Source: a virus. From it: a stretch of DNA of 31,423 nucleotides. This document shows positions 15,389-22,800 of this stretch, in pieces. The position numbers were made by a program, and so were the translations under genes. The DNA is taken from IMG/VR virus record IMGVR_UViG_3300024354_000051, positions 1 through 31,423 of that record; one strand, given 5' to 3'. Under the pieces are notes generated by a model. That model searched no databases and was not told where the DNA came from. It worked only from the letters and a program-made list of their open reading frames with translations. Position 1 is the stretch's first letter, and each line of letters opens with the position of its first letter.

Positions 15389-17083
15389 ATGGCAGTTAAA
15401 GTAAATGGCACGAATGTAATCTTGTTTAAAATAGATACAAGTACAATTCCAGCAACGGAGACTCCATTTGCTTGTTCGACTAATTGCACATTTTCAAGTG
15501 AAACGGATTTGATTAATGTGGCATCTTCAACCGATGCATGGTTTAATGTTCCTAAAGATAATCTCACAAGTTGGACAATGTCTTGTGATGGGATTGTTAC
15601 TCTTGATGGATTTTCTTACGATGAGATTGCTTTGGCACAAAAGAATAGAACTACATTTTTGACTCGATTCCAAATTGACAATGGAGTTGATGGATATAAA
15701 TACATAAGCGGATATTGTTTCATAGGTGGCTTTTCAATTAGTGGGAATTATAAGGACATTGGAACTTACAATGTTAACTTAACTGGCACTGGTCGATATT
15801 ATACGGATTCGACTCCAACAACGACATCAACAAGTACGACCACTAGCACAACAAGTACAACAAGCACGACCACAAGTACCTCAACGACCACTACATCAAC
15901 AAGCACAACAACAACATCAACAAGTACATCAACCACAACGAGTACATCAACGACAACTCAACCACAAGTTTGGTACAAATTGTACAATTGTAATACTGGG
16001 GCAATTGAATACTCAAGAGATTATATAAACGGAACATTTGCATTAAATGATCGAGTTACTGCAATTGGTCAAACATGGAGAATTGATCCTCCGATTCAAT
16101 ATACCAATCCAGGCGGTTCGGCTTTGAGCATCACTGCAACTGGATTAACTGGATGTCCAGCGACAACATCGACAACCACAACTTTGCCACCATTAACGAC
16201 ATCTTTGTCGATTACTTGTGATAATACTCAACCAGGTGCAACATACTTAGGTAAGGCGACAATCACTATCTCTGGAGGTACTGGAGTTTATGAGGTTGCT
16301 GCTGGGTTTGTGGGTAGCATTGGGGCTTATGTAAGCATAGGAACTAATCCTTTTGTAATTACAAGTCCAACGGCTCCTTACACTGGCTCAATAGGTTTAA
16401 GGAACTCAACTGGTCCATCGGATCAATTTGTTGTTCAAGTTAGAGATAGCAATGGAACTGTTGTAAGTAAAAGTGGATTGGTTTCTTGTACTTATACGAC
16501 TACAACAACCACATCAACAACAACTACAATTGCATTGCCTCCGTTCTCTTTTTACACTAACACTGGTCGAAATAGTAGCATTGGTGCTTGTTATGCAACT
16601 CCATCAATTTATTTATGGGCTTACTCAAATATTTGGGGTTCTGGGAATACTTACTATCAAGGTACAAGTGGTGGTCCAGATGTTCCCTTAACTTTATATC
16701 CTGGAGCAAATCAATGGTTTTCAAATAGTGGAACGGCTATTCAAATCGATGATTATGGTGTAAGTTATAACGACACGGCTTGTACACCAACCACAACCAC
16801 AACAACAACAACAACAACAACTGCTCCTCCTATTACTTGTAATCATTTATTGGTTACAGTTACCTCAATTGATAGGGCTGCATCCGATGACGGCTATGTT
16901 TACTTTGAGGCTGGAGATTGTGCTGGTAACCCAATTTATTTGCAATACAATACAAATAAGACTAACTTTGATACTGGGTACTGTTACTCATCTGGATATG
17001 CAACCAATGTTTACATTTTAGTTGGTGGTGTTCCAACTGCCCCAACTGGAGGCAGCACGATTGTAATGGGTTCCCCATGTTAA
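15389..17083 (+). CDS. Modular tail adhesin: tail-tube-like domain plus mucin-like Thr/Ser linkers
   Basis: 564 residues. Residues 1-138 are a paralogue of the preceding protein. Then four Thr/Ser-rich linkers (about residues 142-190, 258-272, 368-384, 466-482) separate four beta-rich, Cys-containing domains. The linkers recur as 'C-x-x-T(n)...PP', e.g. CPATTSTTTTLPP and CTPTTTTTTTTTTTTAPP. Domain 2 (LSITCDNTQPG...KATITISGG) has an Ig-like look. The natural reading is a surface protein anchored to the tail by its tube-like domain with outer domains on flexible stalks. Long Thr/Ser tracts are classic O-glycosylation targets, and three glycosyltransferase genes follow directly. Function (adhesin) and glycosylation are inferences; the domain layout is visible in the sequence. 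Confidence 0.75.
   Translation: MAVKVNGTNVILFKIDTSTIPATETPFACSTNCTFSSETDLINVASSTDAWFNVPKDNLTSWTMSCDGIVTLDGFSYDEIALAQKNRTTFLTRFQIDNGVDGYKYISGYCFIGGFSISGNYKDIGTYNVNLTGTGRYYTDSTPTTTSTSTTTSTTSTTSTTTSTSTTTTSTSTTTTSTSTSTTTSTSTTTQPQVWYKLYNCNTGAIEYSRDYINGTFALNDRVTAIGQTWRIDPPIQYTNPGGSALSITATGLTGCPATTSTTTTLPPLTTSLSITCDNTQPGATYLGKATITISGGTGVYEVAAGFVGSIGAYVSIGTNPFVITSPTAPYTGSIGLRNSTGPSDQFVVQVRDSNGTVVSKSGLVSCTYTTTTTTSTTTTIALPPFSFYTNTGRNSSIGACYATPSIYLWAYSNIWGSGNTYYQGTSGGPDVPLTLYPGANQWFSNSGTAIQIDDYGVSYNDTACTPTTTTTTTTTTTAPPITCNHLLVTVTSIDRAASDDGYVYFEAGDCAGNPIYLQYNTNKTNFDTGYCYSSGYATNVYILVGGVPTAPTGGSTIVMGSPC
15812..15958 (+). repeat. Long degenerate ACN/AGY/TCN triplet tract (Thr/Ser stalk)
   Basis: About 49 consecutive codons are almost all Thr or Ser, using every Thr codon (aca, acg, acc, act) mixed with agt, agc, tca. 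Direct repeats such as ACAAGTAC and ACATCAACAAG recur. Because the unit is three bases, unequal recombination would change stalk length without losing the frame. Confidence 0.85.
16787..16824 (+). repeat. ACA/ACC triplet microsatellite (poly-Thr linker)
   Basis: A run of about twelve Thr codons, including seven or more consecutive ACA codons, encodes the fourth linker. The near-perfect CAA/ACA repeat is more prone to slippage than the mixed tract at 15812. Confidence 0.8.
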
Positions 17084-17092
17084 AATAAACGT

Positions 17093-18052
17093 ATGATTGT
17101 AAGATATGTGTCGGCACAACCAGCGACAAAATATTATGCATGGCAAGTCGAGGTCATGTTAAACAATTTTGTTAGCGTTGGGATCAACTTAAACTATGTT
17201 GACATTGTTTGTTGGAAACAAGATGGCATTGTTCCACCAGAATGGTCAAAACTTGCTCAAGGTTATGCAGCAAGATTTTTCTTTTACGATGACAAACGAA
17301 TAACCAAATATTATGTTTCATCTATTAGACCAAACATCCTAAAACAACATTTCAAGGAACATCCGTATTTGGCACAAGATGCCATATTTTACCATGATTG
17401 CGACATTGTATTTACTAAGCAATTGATATTTGGTCCGTTCTTATACGACAACAAATGGTATGGTTCCGATACAAGATTTTATATTAGCCATGATTACATT
17501 TTAAGCAAGGGAAAGGATGTTTTGGATAAAATGTGTAAGATAGTAGGCATCAAGAAAAGCGTTGTAAAAAAGAACGAATTGAACTGCATCGGTGCTCAAT
17601 ATCTTATGAAAAACATCGATTGGGTATTTTGGGAGAATGTGGAACGAGATTCCGAGATGTTATTTAAAGAAATAACAGACTTGAACAATGAAAAATTAAT
17701 AATTGATAGAAGAACAATGCCACCTGGACAAGCGAGACAATCATATCATCCATTGCAAATTTGGTGTGCTGATATGTGGGCGGTTTTATGGAACGGATGG
17801 AAAATGGGAGTTGAAACAGTTGTACATAAGGACTTTGAGTTTGCATGGGCTACATCTCATGTGAGAGAATGGGAGAAATGCTACATATACCATAACGCTG
17901 GGGCAACTGGATTAATAAAGGGAATGTTCTTTAAATCGGAATACATGGAGGAATATCCCTACAACAAAGAGTTGGATTTGGACAAAGAGTTTGCCAGTTA
18001 CAATTATTGGGAATTAATTCAAGACACTGCAAAAAAATCAGTTTTACTATAA
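17093..18052 (+). CDS. Putative glycosyltransferase, GT-A type (DCD motif)
   Basis: 319 residues. After an N-terminal beta/alpha segment, 'DAIFYHDCDIVFTK' gives a D-x-D motif (D102-C103-D104) with a hydrophobic strand before it, as in GT-A enzymes that bind a nucleotide sugar through a metal ion. Further conserved-looking segments are 'NCIGAQYLMKNIDWVFWENVERDSEMLF', 'HPLQIWCADMWAVLWNGWKMG' and 'CYIYHNAGATG'. The overall order resembles glycosyltransferases of the peptidyl-Ser/Hyp type, but this is a weak impression. It follows the mucin-like gene by nine bases, its start is preceded by the ACGTATG motif, and it overlaps the next glycosyltransferase by one base. Confidence 0.65.
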   Translation: MIVRYVSAQPATKYYAWQVEVMLNNFVSVGINLNYVDIVCWKQDGIVPPEWSKLAQGYAARFFFYDDKRITKYYVSSIRPNILKQHFKEHPYLAQDAIFYHDCDIVFTKQLIFGPFLYDNKWYGSDTRFYISHDYILSKGKDVLDKMCKIVGIKKSVVKKNELNCIGAQYLMKNIDWVFWENVERDSEMLFKEITDLNNEKLIIDRRTMPPGQARQSYHPLQIWCADMWAVLWNGWKMGVETVVHKDFEFAWATSHVREWEKCYIYHNAGATGLIKGMFFKSEYMEEYPYNKELDLDKEFASYNYWELIQDTAKKSVLL

Positions 18053-18696
18053 TGGAAAAAATAATACATCAAATTTGGGTTGGTCCTTACGAAATGCCAG
18101 ATCGTGAAAGATTATTCGTTCAAATGGTAAAGGACAAAAATAAAACCTACGAGCACAAGTTATGGACAAATGACAACATCCCAGAGTTGCCAGATAACTT
18201 AAAAGAGTTATACCAAAAGTTTGAATTAGCCGAAGATTATGCCCATCAAGCCGACATTTTAAGGATATTCCTTATTGCCAAATATGGAGGCATTTACATG
18301 GATGTTGACTTCCATTGTGTTGGTTCTATCGACAATACTGATTTAAGCCAATCTAATGGCTTTTTTTGCTATCATGGAGGAAATGATTACACAATGCCCA
18401 ACGGAGTGTTTGGCTTGTCTAAATCGGCTGAAATAGCCCAATTTTTACTTGATTCGGTGCAACCAGATAACGGATGGTATGGTCCATCTTGGTTAGGGGA
18501 TAAAGTGAAAGAGTTTTTGGGCTTTAATAGGGAGACTGATCATGAGTTGGTAAAACAAGGACTTGACAATATTGGCATCAAATACATTATGTTCCCTTAT
18601 TGGGAAACTAAGTTTTTTAGACATCATGCTTTGTACTCATGGAGTCCAGAGAATAAGGCAAATTTTAAGAACGGAAACATTAACTATTTATGGTAA
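18052..18696 (+). CDS. Glycosyltransferase, GT32-like (DXD-containing)
   Basis: 214 residues. 'IIHQIWVGPYEMPDRE' at the start and 'ADILRIFLIAKYGGIYMDVDFHC' (D84-V85-D86) are the two signatures of GT32-type sugar-transferase domains (the Och1/capsular sugar transferase group). 'GFFCYHGGNDYTMPNGVFG' and 'HHALYSWSP' are also in keeping. The enzyme moves a hexose from a nucleotide sugar to an acceptor. The ATG overlaps the preceding stop (TAATG), and the end overlaps the next gene by seven bases, so the three genes are coupled. The ATG at 18052 is chosen over 18007 because the family begins at this point. Confidence 0.87.
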   Translation: MEKIIHQIWVGPYEMPDRERLFVQMVKDKNKTYEHKLWTNDNIPELPDNLKELYQKFELAEDYAHQADILRIFLIAKYGGIYMDVDFHCVGSIDNTDLSQSNGFFCYHGGNDYTMPNGVFGLSKSAEIAQFLLDSVQPDNGWYGPSWLGDKVKEFLGFNRETDHELVKQGLDNIGIKYIMFPYWETKFFRHHALYSWSPENKANFKNGNINYLW

Positions 18697-19478
18697 GTTT
18701 TGTTTGCACTACATATAGGAGGTTTTATTGTGTTAGGAGGATTTTGGCTCAATTTTATGCTCAAACATACCCTCACAAGGAACTTATCATATTCAATACC
18801 GACATGGAGTTTCCTTATGAAATGTTGGTAAATGTCTCCAATGTGATTGTAGTAAATAATGACAAAGACTACCAAACTGGATTACCTTATACAAACAGAG
18901 GGCAAATTTGCCGAGATGCAGTCACTCATGCAAATGGAGACTATTTTATGTTAGCCGATGATGATGACATATACTTGCCTTATCACATGGAACAAGCGGT
19001 CAATGGAATTAAATCAAATGGGATGGATGCCTGGAAACCAGAAAAAAGCCTATTTGCTACGAGAGAGGAAATAAAACCAGTACAAAATACACTTGAGGCA
19101 AGTGTAATTGTTAAAATGAACCGAATTAGGGAAATAGGATTTAGATCCGATATAACTGGTTATGAGGGATTAAGTTGGTACACTCAATTAAGAGATGAGG
19201 GACAATTGGATGAAAACAACAAAAAGTATGTTCCATCGTATTGTTTCAATTGGTCCGATCCATCGGAATTGGCTGGGCATAAGCAAAGCGGAGACATAGA
19301 CAACCCAAATAACTTTGACAATCACAAAGAGCAAAGCCGAGACCACGCAAAAGAAAAATTGACTCCAATTAGCAAAGATGAATTGAACAAAGAATATATT
19401 AAGTATTATGATTGTATTGTCAAATACAAATCCCACTTTGACTCTAAAAGTTATGAAAGATACATTTTAACTGAGTAG
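18690..19478 (+). CDS. Glycosyltransferase family 2-like
   Basis: 262 residues. The N-terminus 'MVSFVCTTYRRFYCVRRILAQFYAQTYPHKELIIFNTD' is the GT2 opening strand-helix-strand, and 'GDYFMLADDDDIYLPYHM' supplies the metal/nucleotide-sugar acidic motif (D90-D93). The rest is less conserved; 'DAWKPEKSLFATREE' and 'TQLRDEGQLDE' may contribute to acceptor binding. Third gene in a row after the mucin-like tail protein. A target on the virion (Thr/Ser linkers) is an inference; modification of the host surface is an alternative. Confidence 0.83.
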   Translation: MVSFVCTTYRRFYCVRRILAQFYAQTYPHKELIIFNTDMEFPYEMLVNVSNVIVVNNDKDYQTGLPYTNRGQICRDAVTHANGDYFMLADDDDIYLPYHMEQAVNGIKSNGMDAWKPEKSLFATREEIKPVQNTLEASVIVKMNRIREIGFRSDITGYEGLSWYTQLRDEGQLDENNKKYVPSYCFNWSDPSELAGHKQSGDIDNPNNFDNHKEQSRDHAKEKLTPISKDELNKEYIKYYDCIVKYKSHFDSKSYERYILTE

Positions 19479-19501
19479 CCAACGAATTGTTTAAAATTAA
19501 G

Positions 19502-19509
19502 TAATTTTG
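19502..19509 (+). promoter_or_regulatory. Promoter element TAATTTTG before the fibre genes
   Basis: Matches TAnnTTTG in the 47-base gap after the glycosyltransferases, 16 bases before the ATG at 19526. No convincing -33 element is seen. Confidence 0.38.
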
Positions 19510-19525
19510 GAGAAATACCAAGATT

Positions 19526-19894
19526 ATGGCTTGTAATAATAGTGCTGATTTAAGACCAGCAAACTACAACATTCAAATTTGGAAAGAAGATAACTGGGCT
19601 CAAACCTTTGCTCTATTTGCAAACACTGTTCCAATCGATTTGACTGGAGCTTATTGTGAAATCCAAATTCGACCAAGTATAAATTCAACAACTGTTTCTG
19701 CAACATTAGATAGCGATGGAAATGGTATAACAATAGGAGGGGTTGACAACAACTTAATTTCAATTGATTATCCAATTACAATTGATGCTGGTACTTATGT
19801 TTACGACATGACAGTTGTCTTTCCTGGCGACTTTACAAAAACTTATATTTGGGGCAATTTCGTAGTTTATCAAGATATAACACAAATTTCATGA
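19526..19894 (+). CDS. Small baseplate/fibre-associated protein (BppU N-terminus-like)
   Basis: 122 residues of beta-rich sequence: 'YNIQIWKEDNWAQTFALFANTVPIDLTGAYCEIQIRPS' and 'LISIDYPITIDAGTYVYDMTVVFPGDFTKTYIWGNFVV'. This looks like an Ig-type module in which the first half resembles the N-terminus of baseplate upper proteins that hold fibres. It overlaps the big fibre gene by four bases (ATGA), fitting a fibre-attachment role. The family call is tentative. Confidence 0.62.
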   Translation: MACNNSADLRPANYNIQIWKEDNWAQTFALFANTVPIDLTGAYCEIQIRPSINSTTVSATLDSDGNGITIGGVDNNLISIDYPITIDAGTYVYDMTVVFPGDFTKTYIWGNFVVYQDITQIS

Positions 19895-22800
19895 GTACAG
19901 AGATAACAATACAACAAGATCAAATCGACATAAACGTTGACACTACAACCATTGTGATTGAGTCGCCTCAAGGCGGTTATCCTTTGCCAAGTTCGGTTTA
20001 TTCGGTGTTTGGTCGTGTGGGCAATGTAATTGCACAAGATGGAGACTACAATTTGACTCAATTAGGGGATGTGACAATCTCAAATCCTTTGACTGGTCAA
20101 GCCTTAGTTTATAACGGAACGGCTTGGGTAAATAATACCGAGACTTACACTGGTACAGTTACATCTGTAAATATGAGTGTGCCAACTGGTTTAACGATTA
20201 GTGGCAACCCAATTACAACGGCTGGAACTTTAGCGGTAGGATTGGCGAGTGGATATTCTATTCCTACGATTGCATCTCAATCAACTTGGGACACGGCTTA
20301 TTCTCGTAGTTTGACATCTGCATCCGTAACTGGAACCACAACAAAGACTTTGACTTTAAACGAGCAAGGTGGTGGAACTATTACGGCTACATGGAGTGAT
20401 TACGACACGGCTCCAGTAACATCGGTTTTTGGTCGTACTGGTGCGGTGGTTGCTCAAAGTGGCGATTATACTACTTTATTAGTACCAGAAAATACAAACT
20501 TATATTTTACTAACCAACGTGCGAGATATGCCATTAGTGGCGATGCTACATCTGGTGTGGTTTATTCAAATACAACTGGTATAATTGCTTTAGATGATAT
20601 CCCAAATACAAGTCTATTAAACGACTCAATTACTATTAATGGTTACTTGACTCCATTAGGAGGAACAGTGACTTTAACAACAACGGATGTTGCAGAGGGA
20701 ACAAACCTTTATTACACTCAAGCAAGATTTAATTCGGCTTTTGCTGCTAAGACAACAACTGATTTAACAGAGGGAACAAACTTATACTTTACAAATGCAA
20801 GGGCTCAAGCTGCCATCACTGGCACAAGTCCAATTTCGGTTACAAGTGGAAACGTATCAATTAGTCAAGCAAACTCAACAACAAATGGTTATTTGAGTTC
20901 AAGTGATTGGATTTCATTTAATGCAAAACAAGCGGCTTTAACATTAACCACAACTGGTAACAATGGATCAGCAACTTTAGTAGGTTCAACTTTAAACGTA
21001 CCAACTTACACATTGGCTGGTCTTGGGGGTATTAGTTTAACTGGTTTGAGTGCTACGAGTCCATTGTTGTACGATAATACAACTGGAACATTTAGCATTC
21101 AAGTTGCGAATGTATCACAAAACGGATATTTGTCAAGTACAGATTGGACAACCTTTAATGGCAAACAAGCTGCTTTAAGTGGCACTGGATTTGTTAAAAT
21201 AAGTGGAACAATTATTTCTTATGACAACTCAACATATTTAACAACAATTGAGGGAATTACTGCTGGTGGCGAATTGAGTGGAACTTATGCATCCCCATCA
21301 TTAGTAAATAGTGCAGTAACTGGAAAGGTTTTGACTGGTGTAAATATCACTGGTGGAACCATTCAAGCGACTGACTCAATTTTAACTGGCTTTGGTAAAT
21401 TACAAAACCAAATCAACGGATTGATTGGTGGTTCAATATACAAGGGAACTTGGAATGCATCTACAAATACTCCAACATTAACTTCAAGCGTAGGAACTGC
21501 TGGTTGGTATTATATCGTAAATGTTGCTGGTTCTACAAATCTTAACGGCATTACTGATTGGAATGTGGGAGACTGGGCAATATTCAACGGAGGTGTTTGG
21601 CAAAAGGTAGACAATACAGATGCGGTTATTTCTGTAAACGGCTTTACTGGTGCGGTTTCTTTAACTACATCAAACATAAGCGAGGGAACAAATCTTTATT
21701 ATACCGATGCAAGAGCAAGAGGTGCGTTAAGTGCTGGTACTGGAATTAGTTATAACTCAACAACTGGAGTTATTACGAATAGTGCTCCAGACCAAACAGT
21801 AAGTTTAACTGGTGCTGGAACTACATCAATAAGTGGAACATATCCAAACTTTACTATAACAAGTAACGACCAATATGTGGGCACTGTGACATCCGTTGGA
21901 ATTACATCAACTTCGGCTGCATTAACAATATCAAACACTCCAATCACATCAAGTGGAAACATTGGTGTAAACTTTGCTGGAACATCTGGTCAATATGTGG
22001 CTGGAGATGGATCATTAGCAACTTTACCAAGTTTGACTGGGTATGTACCTTATACTGGTGCAACACAAACTGTTGATTTAGGTGCATGGGATTTGAATGC
22101 AAGAGGAATAAAAGTAAACGGAACTGGTGGTCTTGGTCATGTGGACATGAAGCATCAAAGTGGTGCACCAACTGGAAGTGCAAGTTCATCAACTTTATAT
22201 GCGAATGTAAACGGAGACATAGCGTGGTTAAATGACCATAGTTATACAATGACTTTAGTGGCAAGTGCTAATACTGCAAATCGTAATTATACTTTACCAG
22301 ATGCAAGTGGAACAATTGCTTTAACATCTAACATTAGTTATCCAGTTACAAGTGTGTTTGGTAGAACTGGAGCAGTAACGGCTCAAAGTGGAGATTACAC
22401 AACAACACAAGTAACTGAGGGTACAAATTTATATTATACGGATGCTCGTGCAAGAGGTGCAATTAGTTTAACGACTACTGGCAACAACGGAGCATCAACA
22501 TACAATAGCACAACTGGTGTTTTAAATGTGCCTACTTATACTTTAGCTGGTTTAGGAGGTATTAATTTAACATCTTTAAGTGCGACAAGTCCTTTGCTTT
22601 ATAACAACACAACTGGTGTTTTCTCAATTCAACAAGCATCTGGTTCACAAGCTGGTTACTTATCAAGTGCGGATTGGACAACATTTAACTCTAAGCAAGG
22701 AGCATTAACTTTTAGTTCTCCATTAGTAAATACTGCTGGAACTATTACAATAAACCAAGCAACAACATCTACAAATGGTTATTTAAGTAGTACAGATTGG

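Noticed and set aside
15812-16824. Thr-tract repeats as a possible CRISPR-like or other array
   Set aside because: Units are triplets in frame with coding, without spacers; they encode Thr/Ser linkers.
9955-19318. Further TAACTTTG matches inside genes (near 9955, 16963 and 19311)
   Set aside because: They lie in the middle of well-supported coding regions with no gene start nearby. In AT-rich DNA the short TAnnTTTG pattern is expected by chance, which is also why promoter confidences are kept moderate.
19849-19890. Upstream in-frame ATG extending the tail fibre by 14 residues
   Set aside because: The ATG at 19891 overlaps the preceding stop in the ATGA pattern used across this genome, whereas the upstream one lies deep inside the previous gene.
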